Of a stretch of 64,000 bases of DNA, positions 1 through 9,330 are shown piece by piece. The stretch comes from Cyanobacterium aponinum PCC 10605. GTDB lineage: Bacteria; Cyanobacteriota; Cyanobacteriia; Cyanobacteriales; Cyanobacteriaceae. Numbering within the stretch: position 1 is the first letter of the stretch; each line of letters opens with the position of its first letter. The notes beneath the pieces are model-generated. The model searched no databases and was not told where the DNA came from. It saw only the letters and a list, made by a program, of their open reading frames with translations. The stretch spans positions 2,356,001-2,420,000 of the forward strand of contig NC_019776.1 of NCBI RefSeq assembly GCF_000317675.1, read 5' to 3'. The position numbers and the translations under genes are program-made.

Positions 1-504
1 AATATTTTTTCATCCCAGAAAAATCAACCAGAAAAAGACGGGTTAATTATCACAAAAACTCAAAGAGACAAACTACTATCAGAAAATCAAAACCTGTTGA
101 AAGAAAAAACTAAATTACAACAATTAGTCAAAATTCAACAACAAGAAAGTGAAGCAAAAGAAGAGGCTTTATATAGTGAATTATTAGATATTTTTGATAG
201 TTTAGAATTTTTAATTGATTACTTAGATAATAATTTACAAGAGGAAAATTTTAACCCCAAAGCCTTTAAAAGATTACCTAAATTTGTCAACACTATGCAA
301 GAGAAATTGTTAACTATTTTATCCCGTAGAGAAGTAGAAAGAATTGATTTTGATGAAGATACCCCTGATTTTAGTGTTTGTAAAGTGGTAGATAGAGAAA
401 TTCGTGATGATATACCCGAACAAACCATCACAAAAATTGTCCGTCAAGGCTTTAAAATAAAAGAAAAAATATTACGTTATGTGGAAGTAATTACAGCTAA
501 ATAA
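1..504 (+). CDS. GrpE-like nucleotide exchange factor (5' end outside window)
   Basis: The frame is open from base 1, so the gene starts upstream; the TTG at 97 is an internal codon, not a convincing start. About 167 residues are visible. The first 60 are Lys/Gln/Glu-rich and look like a coiled coil, as in the long helix of GrpE. The C-terminal part, with PEQTITKIVRQGFKIKEK followed by a short beta-like end, matches the GrpE beta domain pattern (Pro-Glu-x-Thr, then Gly-[YF]-K-[IL]-x-[DE]-[KR]-[IV]-L-R). GrpE releases ADP from DnaK in the cytoplasm. The sequence is diverged from a housekeeping GrpE, so this may be one of the shorter GrpE-like cyanobacterial proteins. The family call is moderately sure; the exact function is not. 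Confidence 0.6.
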   Translation, partial: NIFSSQKNQPEKDGLIITKTQRDKLLSENQNLLKEKTKLQQLVKIQQQESEAKEEALYSELLDIFDSLEFLIDYLDNNLQEENFNPKAFKRLPKFVNTMQEKLLTILSRREVERIDFDEDTPDFSVCKVVDREIRDDIPEQTITKIVRQGFKIKEKILRYVEVITAK

Positions 505-553
505 CTTCACGTTAAAAGATAAAAATAAATTGAAAATAAAAAACTTTTAGCTT

Positions 554-2365
554 TTAGGGAGTATAGGAAGGGGGAATTCCATAAGTCCTAATAATGGCTT
601 TAATAACATCTTTAACTACAGGAGCGGCAACAGTTGAGCCATAAGTATTTGCTCCTTTTGGTTCATCTACTACGGCAAAAACAATATATTGAGGATCATC
701 ACTGGGTAAAATGGAAATAAAACTGGTGATTTTAGCATCTGCTTTATATCTTCCTCTACCATCATGTTTTTGGGCTGTTCCTGTTTTACCGCCTATGTGA
801 TAGCCTTCTATCTGAGCGGCTTTACCTGTACCATTGGCAACTACTGACTGCATCATAAGGTTGACACTACGGGCAGATTCGGGGGAAAATACCTGTTTAG
901 TTTTTAATGAAGCACTAGATTCTATTTCTCCTTCTGCATTAACTAAACCTTTGACAACGTGAGGGGTAACTAGCTTTCCTCCATTAGCAATGGCCGCGTG
1001 AAGTTGTACTAATTTTAAAGGAGTGAGAGATAATCCTTGTCCAAAGGCAGATACTGCTGTTTCGATGTCTCTGGCGGTGAAAATATTTTTCGGCTTTATA
1101 TATCCTGTGGCTTCAAAAGGTAAATCAACTCCCATTAATTTATCTAAGCCTAATTCTTCTAATCTTTGGTAGTATTTTTCTCGGCTTAGTTTTTTCATGG
1201 TATAAATCATAGCTGTATTACTAGAATCTTCCATGGCTTTGGTGATACTCACCCACCCTTTTCCCGTTTTAGAAGCATTAGAAATAGGCCATCCATCAAT
1301 TACCACACTGGGAGCGTCTAATACTCTTGAGTTAGAATCAATAACCCCCTCATCAAGTGCGATCGCAATATTTATGGGTTTAAAAGTTGAACCCGGCTCA
1401 TAACTATCTGTTACAGTCCAATTTTTGTAAAGGGCAAAATCATAGCTCGAATAATTATTAGGATCGTAAGTAGGTTCACTCACTAGAGAAACTATCTCCC
1501 CTGTATGCACATTCATGACGATAACTGCCCCTCGTTTCGCATTAAATTTTTTAATTTGTGCTTTGAGAGAATCCCTTGCCGCCCTTTGTAGTTTTGTATC
1601 AAGGGTAAGTTGTAGTTGTAAATCATCTAATTGGACGATACCATCAGGCAAAGAAGCAGGAATAATAGCCCCCTCACCATCTTTTTTTACCGTCATCATC
1701 GATTTGAAATCTAGTTGAGTTAAATCTCGTTCTAATAAATCTTGCTGACTATATTCTATTCCCGCCTGTCCACTATGTTCTGTATCCACATAACCGATTA
1801 TGTCAGCAAACAATTCCCCTTGAGGGTAGAAACGAGCATAGCGTTTTTCTAGGTCAATTCCTTCAAATCCCAATTCTTTAATACTATTTCCTTGGTCTTC
1901 CGTTACAGTTCGAGCTAAAACGATGCCAGTATCACCACTATTTAAAACTTTTAAAATCTCATTTTTGTCCCTGTCTGTAAGAATAGTTGCTAATTTTTCA
2001 GCAACTACATCCTTATCCTCATTTAACATCACAGGATGAACATAAACCTTATAAACCACTTTATCAAGGGCAATAACATTACCCCGTGCATCCGTAACCG
2101 AGCGACGGGGAATATATGGACGAAAGTTATATGTTTGTTGCTGTTTTGCCAGTTTAACTAACTCATCTCCCTTGACTATTTGTAATTTATATAGTCGCCA
2201 TCCTAAACCAGTTGCTCCAAAAACTAAAAACAACCAAATCAGTAATAGTCTAATCCATGTATCAAAATTTAACTGAGTAAAAGCTAATTTTAGGTTACTC
2301 AATTTACTGTTAGATTGAGAGTTACCAACATGGTCATTATCAGATTTTAGTTTAAAAACATTCAT
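554..2365 (-). CDS. ftsI: Penicillin-binding protein, FtsI/PBP2 class transpeptidase
   Basis: Septal peptidoglycan transpeptidase (class B PBP), 603 residues, a normal length for FtsI. One N-terminal membrane anchor lies at about residues 38-58, after a short cytoplasmic tail. The PBP dimerisation region follows (RRSVTDARGNVIA near 88-100). The transpeptidase domain keeps all three active-site motifs: STFK with the nucleophile Ser326, SSN at 381-383 and KTG at 527-529. It acts in the periplasm, cross-linking wall at the division site with FtsW. The gene just upstream on the same strand encodes an FtsL-like protein, the usual partner order in division clusters, but a 267-bp spacer holding a repeat element lies between them. 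The family call is certain; the divisome role follows from family knowledge. Confidence 0.93.
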   Translation of the reverse strand: MNVFKLKSDNDHVGNSQSNSKLSNLKLAFTQLNFDTWIRLLLIWLFLVFGATGLGWRLYKLQIVKGDELVKLAKQQQTYNFRPYIPRRSVTDARGNVIALDKVVYKVYVHPVMLNEDKDVVAEKLATILTDRDKNEILKVLNSGDTGIVLARTVTEDQGNSIKELGFEGIDLEKRYARFYPQGELFADIIGYVDTEHSGQAGIEYSQQDLLERDLTQLDFKSMMTVKKDGEGAIIPASLPDGIVQLDDLQLQLTLDTKLQRAARDSLKAQIKKFNAKRGAVIVMNVHTGEIVSLVSEPTYDPNNYSSYDFALYKNWTVTDSYEPGSTFKPINIAIALDEGVIDSNSRVLDAPSVVIDGWPISNASKTGKGWVSITKAMEDSSNTAMIYTMKKLSREKYYQRLEELGLDKLMGVDLPFEATGYIKPKNIFTARDIETAVSAFGQGLSLTPLKLVQLHAAIANGGKLVTPHVVKGLVNAEGEIESSASLKTKQVFSPESARSVNLMMQSVVANGTGKAAQIEGYHIGGKTGTAQKHDGRGRYKADAKITSFISILPSDDPQYIVFAVVDEPKGANTYGSTVAAPVVKDVIKAIIRTYGIPPSYTP

Positions 2366-2423
2366 CTTGAGGAAGTTAAATAATTTAGCATTATTACAAA
2401 CAATTGACTAAAAAGAAATAAAT

Positions 2424-2620
2424 TGATTCTTCTACCGTAGTTATGATAAATTAACCTTTAAAAAGTTTCAGGTTAAATATAAAGTTAAAAGTTTATAAAT
2501 TATTGTTTATCATTTGACAATTTTCTTGTTACCTTATCCCCTTAAAAGGGGAAATACAGAGGGCTTTTACTCATCCTTGTCCTAATCAACAATTTACCAC
2601 AATGAGAAGCAACAGAACCA
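2424..2620. mobile_element. Diverged MITE-like element, family 2
   Basis: This spacer begins TTCTTCTACCGTAGTTATGA and ends with AACAGAACCA, the same imperfect terminal repeats (GGTTCT-type) as the elements at 12781, 31457 and 62901. It also shares the internal stretch AAAAGTTTATAAATTATT. The middle is replaced by a CCCCTTAAAAGGGG hairpin also seen near 7130 and 34190. No ORF is present, so it is non-autonomous. The match is weaker than among the other three copies and no clean target duplication is visible. Confidence 0.45.
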
Positions 2621-2632
2621 ATCAGTTTAATG

Positions 2633-3181
2633 TTAATAGGCAACAGGATAAATAGGGTTGACTTTTTTAATTTTGACTGGATTAATTGATTTTTGGGTAA
2701 TGGCGGTGGCATTAGTTTCTGGTAAGAAAATAGGGGGCTTACTCTGGTCTGGATTTACAAAACCAGATCCCTGCTGTTGGGCGGATTCTGCCAATGTATC
2801 CTTCAGAACTTCATCAGTAAAAGTAAATTGTCTTTCTTGTTTTTGCAAATTTTGTAACTGATGATATTTATTAGTCCACTGCTTTGGGGCATAAACTGTC
2901 ATACCATACATTACCAATGCCGTACCAACACTCAGACCACAAATAACAGATGAAAAATGATTAAGGACGATAAAACTTTTTAACCATAGAGGATACTGTA
3001 TTGATTCTGAAGATTGAGAAGTATGACTATTTCTTTCTTGAACGCGCCTAGGGTTTTTATTTAAGGTTTGTTCTTGATTGTGGGAATGACTAGATTTAGG
3101 GCGAAAATCTCTTTGATTAAGGGATTTATTTTTTACGACAGCATTAGTATTTCTTTTTGGTAAGGTATCGTGGGCTAACAT
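2633..3181 (-). CDS. FtsL-like single-pass membrane protein
   Basis: A 182-residue protein with a basic, polar cytoplasmic N-terminus (1-65), one membrane segment at about 73-95, then a short periplasmic heptad-like stretch (YHQLQNLQKQERQF) and a Pro/Asn-rich tail. This topology, with a leucine-zipper-like segment directly after the membrane and a position immediately upstream of ftsI, is what FtsL/DivIC proteins show. FtsL sequences are poorly conserved, so the identification rests on topology and gene order rather than on residues. If correct, it would bridge FtsQ/FtsB to FtsI-FtsW in the divisome. The C-terminal tail is longer than in model FtsL proteins. Otherwise it is a cyanobacterial hypothetical membrane protein. 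Confidence 0.55.
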   Translation of the reverse strand: MLAHDTLPKRNTNAVVKNKSLNQRDFRPKSSHSHNQEQTLNKNPRRVQERNSHTSQSSESIQYPLWLKSFIVLNHFSSVICGLSVGTALVMYGMTVYAPKQWTNKYHQLQNLQKQERQFTFTDEVLKDTLAESAQQQGSGFVNPDQSKPPIFLPETNATAITQKSINPVKIKKVNPIYPVAY

Positions 3182-3404
3182 AAGTCATTGGGAGATTTTG
3201 ATTAGAATTAACTAATATTAGCAAATATAGCAGAAATATATAATTTTTTATTTTTACCAACTTCGAGAATTAATTAACCTTAGTTTGGCATAAGGATATT
3301 GAATTTGGTTAAGTTTCGGGTTTCAGATAACAGATTTGATGGTTTTAATTGAGGGTTGATGAAAAAGTGGTGTTGCCGAGGGTAAACAACAGGAAACAAC
3401 AGGG

Positions 3405-4793
3405 TTAAATTTGCCCAATAACAATGCCTTTATCTGGGGATTTGCTGATGAATAAATTTCCATTTTGATTAATTGCAATTAATTCTCCCCATATATCAGG
3501 AGATGTTAAAGTGATTAATTCTGTTTCTTTTTCTCGGTCATAAATACAAATTTTTCCATCTTGAAGTAAACAAATAATTAATTTATTATCAGGACTAAAA
3601 GTTAAGGATTGAATAGGAGATTTATTTTCCATTTTGATATTTTTTTCTTCTTCTTGTTTTTCTATATTCCAAATTTTGATTAATTTATCTCCTCCTCCAC
3701 TAATTAGATAGTGGTTATCATTACTAAAATAAAGGCTATTTACAGCCATTTTATGCCCTGATAAGGATGCTATTTCTGCTTGATTTTCTACATTCCAAAT
3801 TTTAATTATTTTATCACTGCCACTACTCGCTAACAATTTATCATCTTGACTAAAACAGAGGGTATTTATTGCCATTTTATGCCCTGACAAGGATGCTATT
3901 TCTACTTGATTTTCTATATCCCAAATTTTAACTATTTTATCGCTACCACCACTAATTAATTTTTTACTATCATGGCTAAAGTTTAAGCTATTTACACTAA
4001 TTCTATGGGCATTTTCTAGGGTTAAAATTCTTGTTTTTGTTTGCCATTCCCATATTTCTATGTTTTTGTTAGAAAGTGCGATCGCAATTAATTGATTTTG
4101 AGGATTAAATACGCAACATTGAACTTCTTTGCTATCTATTTCTAAGGTAGCTATGTCTTGAAAATTCAATAAATTGAAAAGACTTTTTTCAGAAATACTA
4201 ATTGGTTTTAAATAAGTATCAAGGTTAATTTTTTCTTTTTCAATTTTCGGTTTATCTGTTCTTTTTTCTTGAGGTAAATTTTGATTATTTTCTTCTTCTT
4301 TTTCTATTTTATTAGTAACTATTTTTTCTTTATTAGTTTTCTTGTTTGTTATATCTTCTTTTAGCGTCTCGGTATTTATATCTTGATTTTCTAATTTATC
4401 TTTATCTTGATTAATCTCTGAGGGAGAATCTTCAACTAATACCGTTGGATTCAATATTTCTGTAGTGAAAATAAATTCTGGTCCTTTTAATCCTAGTAAG
4501 ATGCGATCGCCGCTTTTCAGGGTATAAGGAGAAACGATTTTTTCCCCATTAATAAAAGTACCATTGGTTGTTCCTTTATCTTCTATTTGCCAAGAAAAAT
4601 TATCATCTTTTTCTATTAATTGAATTTGTGCATGATAACGGGATACAGTAATATATTCTTGAGGATCTAAAACTACTTGACAATCAGGAGATCTGCCCAT
4701 TAAATTAAGGGATTGACTAGAAAGAATATACTCTACTTTTTCTTTTAATTTACTATTAATTAATGTAACGTGAGCAGGAGAATAATTATCCAT
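3405..4793 (-). CDS. FHA domain-WD40 repeat protein
   Basis: A 462-residue two-domain protein. The FHA domain (about 25-110) has the phosphothreonine-binding signature residues: GRS at 33-35, SRYH at 51-54 and TNGTF at 76-80. A Lys/Glu/Asn-rich linker (about 125-195) leads to a beta-propeller (about 215-462) with WD-type blades such as LISGGSDKIVKIWDIENQ. Two neighbouring blades are nearly identical at DNA level (around 3740-3800 and 3860-3930), pointing to recent internal duplication. FHA domains read Thr-phosphorylated partners of Ser/Thr kinases and WD40 propellers are scaffolds, so a cytoplasmic signalling adaptor is the reasonable inference. No kinase gene is adjacent. No signal peptide or membrane segment is visible. 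Confidence 0.85.
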   Translation of the reverse strand: MDNYSPAHVTLINSKLKEKVEYILSSQSLNLMGRSPDCQVVLDPQEYITVSRYHAQIQLIEKDDNFSWQIEDKGTTNGTFINGEKIVSPYTLKSGDRILLGLKGPEFIFTTEILNPTVLVEDSPSEINQDKDKLENQDINTETLKEDITNKKTNKEKIVTNKIEKEEENNQNLPQEKRTDKPKIEKEKINLDTYLKPISISEKSLFNLLNFQDIATLEIDSKEVQCCVFNPQNQLIAIALSNKNIEIWEWQTKTRILTLENAHRISVNSLNFSHDSKKLISGGSDKIVKIWDIENQVEIASLSGHKMAINTLCFSQDDKLLASSGSDKIIKIWNVENQAEIASLSGHKMAVNSLYFSNDNHYLISGGGDKLIKIWNIEKQEEEKNIKMENKSPIQSLTFSPDNKLIICLLQDGKICIYDREKETELITLTSPDIWGELIAINQNGNLFISKSPDKGIVIGQI

Positions 4794-4947
4794 ATTGAAC
4801 TCCCCAAAATATCATTGAATATCTAAATTTACTATACTTCAGTAAGGAAATAAAAGACAGAAAGATAATATATTGTTAATTATTATTAATTTTTGTTTAT
4901 ATCATTCATCGTAAAAATAAAAAGAATATACCTACAATTTTTCATAA

Positions 4948-5847
4948 GTGAACATTCCATCAGACTGGCAAAAAAGAACTATTCTAGGAGTTGGCATTAT
5001 CTGCGTTTCTTTAGCCGCTATTTTTGTGCGTTTATCTCAACGGGAAATAAATGAAGTTACCGTTGGATTTAGTTTATTCATCGCCGCAGGTAGATTAATA
5101 ATTTCTACCCTTCTCTTAATTCCCTCTTATGGTGATTTATGGACAATCAACAAGAATCATTCTTCTGCTGTTTATTACGGTTTGGGGGCTGGTATTTGTT
5201 TAGGGCTACATTTTGCCACATGGATAAGCTCATTAGGTTTTACTTCCGTTGCCGCTTCCGTGAGTCTCGTCACTACTAATCCCTTATGGGTGGCTTTGCT
5301 TTCTTGGTGGTGCTTAGGACAAAAATTAACTCGAAAAACCATTATCGGTATTGCGATCGCAGTCTTAGGTAGTGTATTGATTGCCTTTGCCCATGGAGGT
5401 AATAGTTTTAGCTCAAATCCTTTATTAGGTGCAATATTGGCATTAATGGGTAGTTGGTTTGCTAGTGGCTATATCCTACTAGGCACATTGGCACAACAGA
5501 AAGGACTTACCACAAAACAATACGTTACTATTGCTTACTTCACAGGAGCATTATGTTTATTACCTTTACCTCCACTTTTCGGAACTAGCTATGGAGGTCA
5601 TTCCTTAAATATTTATATATATTTAATTTTAATGGCTATTATCTCTCAAATAATTGGTCATACAAGTTTAAATTGGTCTTTAAAATACTTTTCTCCTACC
5701 ACTATTTCTTTATTGATTTTATTTGAGCCTGTTATTTCCAGTTTATTTGCATGGTGGTTTTTTCAAGAAATACCTCAGTTGTTAGTGGTCATCGGTGCTT
5801 TGATTTTATTGTTGGGAGTAACTTATTCTATTAAGAAAAAATTATAA
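4948..5847 (+). CDS. DMT-superfamily (EamA) permease
   Basis: An inner-membrane protein of 299 residues with about ten hydrophobic segments arranged as two EamA halves, the standard size and layout of drug/metabolite exporters. The first half carries the typical segment around VAASVSLVTTNPLWVALLSW, the second the equivalent PTTISLLILFEPVISSLFAW. The start is the GTG at 4948, immediately preceded in frame by a TAA, so the reading frame cannot extend further upstream. The substrate cannot be read from sequence; relatives move amino acids, nucleotides or other metabolites. It is a single gene divergent from the FHA-WD40 gene, with a shared 154-bp AT-rich promoter region. Confidence 0.85.
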   Translation: MNIPSDWQKRTILGVGIICVSLAAIFVRLSQREINEVTVGFSLFIAAGRLIISTLLLIPSYGDLWTINKNHSSAVYYGLGAGICLGLHFATWISSLGFTSVAASVSLVTTNPLWVALLSWWCLGQKLTRKTIIGIAIAVLGSVLIAFAHGGNSFSSNPLLGAILALMGSWFASGYILLGTLAQQKGLTTKQYVTIAYFTGALCLLPLPPLFGTSYGGHSLNIYIYLILMAIISQIIGHTSLNWSLKYFSPTTISLLILFEPVISSLFAWWFFQEIPQLLVVIGALILLLGVTYSIKKKL

Positions 5848-6059
5848 TCACAAACTCTGAACTCTAAACTTAGATGATGTGTATTTTTATTAATAAAAAT
5901 CAAGTTTCGATAAATTTAATGTGAATTTGTTGATAAAAAATGAGAGATAAATCAAAGAATATAAAATATAGGGAGAGGTTGTTTTTTTTCATTTAATATT
6001 ATTAGTTAATAAAAAATGATTTAATACCCCATTTCGCTATCTTTTAAGGAGAAAAGGAA

Positions 6060-7064
6060 ATGACTGTTACCGATGTTATCAAACGCTATCAAGAGGGCGA
6101 TCGAGATTTTCGCAACACTAATTTAAGCAAAAGTAATTTAAGTGGAATAAAACTGAGTAATTCTAACTTTTCTTACTCCAAAATGATTGAAACCCATCTT
6201 GCATGGTCAGATTTAGAGCGTTGTTTTCTTTTAGAATCAGATTTAAGAGGAGCGTTTTTATATGGGGCAAATTTAAGTTTTGTTAAGTTAAAAGAAGCTC
6301 AACTGATAGAAGCCGACTTAACCAAGGCAGATTTAAGAGGCGCTCAATTACATAAAGCAGATTTACAGGGAGCAACATTAAGCGGTGCAGTTTTAACATG
6401 GGTGAGTCTTTACATGGCAAATCTACCCGGGGTTAACCTATGTGGTGCAAATCTCGATGGAATTAATCTTCGAGGGGCAAATTTACAAGGGGCAAATCTA
6501 AATTGGACAAATTTAAACCATGCGAGGTTGAGCGGTGCAAACTTAAGGGGGGCAACCTTATACGGCATAAAATTAAAGGGGGCATTTCTTAACGGTTTAG
6601 ACTTACACGGTTTGAACTTTAGCGGGATGGATTTAGAAGAAGCAAAATTAAGTGGTACAAAACTTTATGGAGCGGATTTTTCAGGAAGTAATCTCACTGG
6701 TGCTTTTTTCCGTCGTAGCGTCTTGCACAAAGCCAATTTAAAAAATGTCCAATTGTATCATGGGCAAATGAAAGGAGCAGAAATAGTACAAGCTAACTTA
6801 ATGAAAAGTAATCTCAGTGAAACGGATTTGCGCAATGCGGACTTAAGTTTTGCCAATTTGAACTTAGTTAACCTAAGAGGTGCAGATTTAACAGGGGCAA
6901 ACTTACGAGGTGCTTATCTTTGGGGTGCTTGTCTTAATGGGGCGATATTAAAAGATACCAATTTAAGTGGTGCTAGTTTAAGGGATGCAGACTTATCGGG
7001 AGTTAATTTGTCAGAGGCGATTTTAGAGGGTGCAACGATGCCCGATGGAAAAATTTTCATTTAA
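6060..7064 (+). CDS. Pentapeptide repeat protein
   Basis: After a short non-repeat N-terminus (MTVTDVIKRYQEGDRDF), almost all of the 334 residues follow the A(D/N)LXX pattern, for example ADLTKADLRGAQLHKADLQG. Such proteins fold as a right-handed quadrilateral beta-helix. No signal peptide or other domain is visible, so a cytoplasmic protein is likely. Pentapeptide proteins are abundant in cyanobacteria and most have no known role; the DNA-gyrase-protecting Qnr/MfpA type is one known activity, but nothing here specifically supports it. The start is well placed behind AAGGAGAAAAGGAA. Unlike the two pentapeptide proteins at 50.8 and 53.3 kb, it has no extra C-terminal domain. Confidence 0.88.
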   Translation: MTVTDVIKRYQEGDRDFRNTNLSKSNLSGIKLSNSNFSYSKMIETHLAWSDLERCFLLESDLRGAFLYGANLSFVKLKEAQLIEADLTKADLRGAQLHKADLQGATLSGAVLTWVSLYMANLPGVNLCGANLDGINLRGANLQGANLNWTNLNHARLSGANLRGATLYGIKLKGAFLNGLDLHGLNFSGMDLEEAKLSGTKLYGADFSGSNLTGAFFRRSVLHKANLKNVQLYHGQMKGAEIVQANLMKSNLSETDLRNADLSFANLNLVNLRGADLTGANLRGAYLWGACLNGAILKDTNLSGASLRDADLSGVNLSEAILEGATMPDGKIFI

Positions 7065-7099
7065 TGAAAACATGAGTTCGATATAAAATTGCAAGTTAA

Positions 7100-7215
7100 G
7101 GTAAAGAATAGGGAAAACCCCTCTGTGTCTCCCCTTAAAAGTGGAGAAGATAATAAGGAAAAGTGATAAGAATTGATAAAAAATTATTAAAATTGATTTT
7201 TTCGGGGAAAATTTT
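7100..7215. repeat. Dispersed repeat with TCCCCTTAAAAG hairpin (family 4)
   Basis: The stretch starting GAATAGGGAAAACCCCTCTG and running into TTATTAAAATTGATTTTTTC recurs in reverse orientation at about 34140-34250, with a shorter relative near 2530-2575. The common core is a CCCCTTAAAAGGGG-type hairpin next to an AAAACC(C/T)CTCTGT segment. It contains no gene. Confidence 0.45.
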
Positions 7216-7273
7216 GCCGATTCTAAGCCTCTACTCATTATTTTTCAATACTTTTTTCGCCCAACTCAGGTAA

Positions 7274-7750
7274 CTATATATCATTGCGATTTAAAGGAAT
7301 CATTGCCCAAGTTACATATGTACCAATAGGACTCCATAAAAGATATGGCATCAATAGAGTCAATGCAGAAGAATCGACTTTTGCCACGAAAAAAGCCAAA
7401 ATTAAACCAATAAAAAAGCCAAAAGCCCCGATCGCAGTTCCCACCACTAAACTACGCACAGCACACATCACTCTTGTATAAGCTAGTATGGACACTTGTA
7501 ATATGGCGTAGGAAGACATAAGCATTATTTTGGGAAAAAGATTGATATTGCTATCCCAAACCAAACTAGCAGATAAGACTAAACAGACAAAAATAAAAAT
7601 CCAGATAAAGGGGATAAGAAACTCAAAAGTTAACCATGAGGGGCGCTTAAGCCGAAAAAACCAACGTAAGTCATCGGCAGGTATGCGATTAATAACAATA
7701 CTCAACAAAAGTGCGATCGCACCTATTACTAGCCAAGAAGGTAACAACAT
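7274..7750 (-). CDS. TspO/MBR-family membrane protein
   Basis: A 158-residue protein with five hydrophobic segments, the length and topology of TspO/MBR (translocator protein) homologues. Family features are the Trp/Pro-rich first part (RLKRPSWLTFEFLIPFIWIF) and the last helix LLMPYLLWSPIGTYVTWAMI. TspO proteins bind porphyrins and in photosynthetic bacteria modulate tetrapyrrole and stress responses. The next gene on the same strand encodes HemE, a tetrapyrrole enzyme, but hemE lies upstream and a repeat-rich 218-bp spacer separates them, so a functional link is only suggestive. A second, more distant TspO-like gene lies at 30.1 kb. Confidence 0.75.
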   Translation of the reverse strand: MLLPSWLVIGAIALLLSIVINRIPADDLRWFFRLKRPSWLTFEFLIPFIWIFIFVCLVLSASLVWDSNINLFPKIMLMSSYAILQVSILAYTRVMCAVRSLVVGTAIGAFGFFIGLILAFFVAKVDSSALTLLMPYLLWSPIGTYVTWAMIPLNRNDI

Positions 7751-7865
7751 TCAAAAGTAAGGGGTAAACTCTTTTTTCAAAGATAACATCTGAGTTAGGA
7801 GTTCGGGGTTCGGGGTTAGGGGATTGGGGGGGTAGGGGTTGAATATATTCAACCCTTACGGGAGG

Positions 7866-7918
7866 TTAATTAAACACTTTTGCCCTCCCCCCTCGAGAGG
7901 GGGGATAAAGGGGGGTTT
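7866..7918. repeat. Palindromic C/G-run repeat (family 3)
   Basis: A repeat of about 53 bp reading TTAATTAAACACTTTTGCCC and then a perfect 18-bp inverted repeat, CCCCCCTCGAGAGGGGGG (7887-7904), followed by GATAAAGGGGGGTTT. Near-identical copies lie at 9170-9225 and, inverted, at 17640-17700; shorter versions occur near 11620-11656, 30858-30895 and 42626-42664. It would fold as a strong hairpin in RNA. No coding content. Confidence 0.8.
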
Positions 7919-7968
7919 GCCTCTTGCCTCTTGCCTTTTTACTCTGCCCCCGCCCTTTCTTATATCAA

Positions 7969-9006
7969 TTAATATCTAATAGATTTAGCAGTTTCAAAGA
8001 AAACTCTAACATGATCTTCAGGAGTCCCCACTAAGACACCATGGCCTAAATTAAGAATATGTCCACCTTTTCCTGCTTTTGCAACAGTGTCATGGATTCT
8101 TTCCCTAATGAATTCGGGTGAGCCAAATAAAACTCCGGGGTCAATATTTCCCTGCACCTTCATCTCTTTGCCGAGTCTTTGTCTAGCTTCTGCCATATCC
8201 ACAGTCCAATCGACGCTAACAATATCAACCCCTGATTGTCCCATTCTTTCCAAGACTCCTGCACTACCACTAATATATAGAATTAAAGGGGTATCAGGAT
8301 GAGTAGCTTTAACTTGTTCTACCACTCGTTTTTGATAAGGTAAAGCAAAAGTTTCATAGTCTTGAGGGCTTAATTCTCCTGCCCAAGAATCAAACATCTG
8401 AACTACTTGAGCTCCACAGTCGATTTGATAACGCACATAAGTTGCGATCGCATCAGCAATTTTACCTAATAATTTGTGAAGCATATCAGGCTCAGAAAAA
8501 GCCATACTTTTAATTACAGCATAGTTTTTAGAGCTTTTACCCTCAATAGCATAAGCCGCCAAAGTCCAAGGCGCACCCACAAACCCTAAAACCGTTGATT
8601 TATTGGCAACTTCCTGACGTAAAGTATTAAGGATAGTTTTAATGAAGGGTAAAGACTCCTCTGGTTGTAGAGGATGTAACTGCTCAATTTGAGCCAAACT
8701 ACGAATAGGAGGATCAATAATAGGACCTTTACTTTCAATAATATCAAAAGGAATACCCATACCGGGTAAAGGAGTTAAAATATCAGAAAACATAATTACC
8801 CCATCAGGCTGAAAAGCGCGCCAAGGTTGAAGGGAAATTTCAATAGCTAAATCAGGATTTTCTGAACGCTCACGGAAACTAGGATATTTATCTCTCAAAT
8901 CACGATAGACTTTCATATATCTACCAGCTTGACGCATCATCCATACAGGAGGACGATCTAAAACTTCACCACGGGCAACCCGTAATAGACAAGGCAATTC
9001 GCTCAT
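7969..9006 (-). CDS. hemE: Uroporphyrinogen III decarboxylase
   Basis: HemE removes four carboxyl groups from uroporphyrinogen III to give coproporphyrinogen III, a shared step for haem, chlorophyll and (through haem) bilins, in the cytoplasm. From the chosen start the protein has 345 residues, the usual length. The N-terminal family signature [14 protein letters not shown] is intact, as is the stretch [20 protein letters not shown] with its catalytic-site Asp. The start is set at [14 protein letters not shown] (9006) because cyanobacterial HemE proteins begin at that point; the frame remains open 19 codons upstream to 9063, but that extension ([19 protein letters not shown]) looks unlike the family. 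Monocistronic appearance. Confidence 0.95.
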   Translation of the reverse strand: MSELPCLLRVARGEVLDRPPVWMMRQAGRYMKVYRDLRDKYPSFRERSENPDLAIEISLQPWRAFQPDGVIMFSDILTPLPGMGIPFDIIESKGPIIDPPIRSLAQIEQLHPLQPEESLPFIKTILNTLRQEVANKSTVLGFVGAPWTLAAYAIEGKSSKNYAVIKSMAFSEPDMLHKLLGKIADAIATYVRYQIDCGAQVVQMFDSWAGELSPQDYETFALPYQKRVVEQVKATHPDTPLILYISGSAGVLERMGQSGVDIVSVDWTVDMAEARQRLGKEMKVQGNIDPGVLFGSPEFIRERIHDTVAKAGKGGHILNLGHGVLVGTPEDHVRVFFETAKSIRY

Positions 9007-9169
9007 TATATATTTGTTTCTTAAATTTAGTGCATTTTTTAGCTTATCACCAGAGTTATACACTTCATAACTAACGAAAAGAAATGTAACGATTATTTTC
9101 TCATGACCCTAGTTTGGAGATGATTACGGAAAAAGATGTCAGGGATATTGAGGTGTTGGGGAAGCGTGT

Positions 9170-9225
9170 TAATTAAACACTTTTGCCCTCCCCCCTCTCG
9201 AGGGGGGATAAAGGGGGTTTTGCCT
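9170..9225. repeat. Palindromic C/G-run repeat (family 3), second copy
   Basis: It repeats the 7866 copy: TTAATTAAACACTTTTGCCC, then CCCCCCTCTCGAGGGGGG with a two-base interruption of the palindrome, then GATAAAGGGGG. It fills much of the 324-bp gap between hemE and the Ycf66-like gene, in which I see no other feature except the ribosome-binding stretch before 9331. Confidence 0.75.
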
Positions 9226-9330
9226 TTTGCCTCTTGCCTTTTAACTCTGTCCTTTTAACTTTTCCTAATTGTTAATTGAACTAATGACTTATAATAATCA
9301 CAGAAATAATCTATAAAAGGTAAAGAAGCG

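Noticed and set aside
7023-7238. 71-codon minus-strand frame after the pentapeptide gene
   Set aside because: It overlaps the pentapeptide gene's end and repeat DNA; no binding site or domain.
9007-9063. 19-codon N-terminal extension of hemE
   Set aside because: HemE proteins of cyanobacteria begin at MSELP/MTELP; the extension has no similarity to the family.
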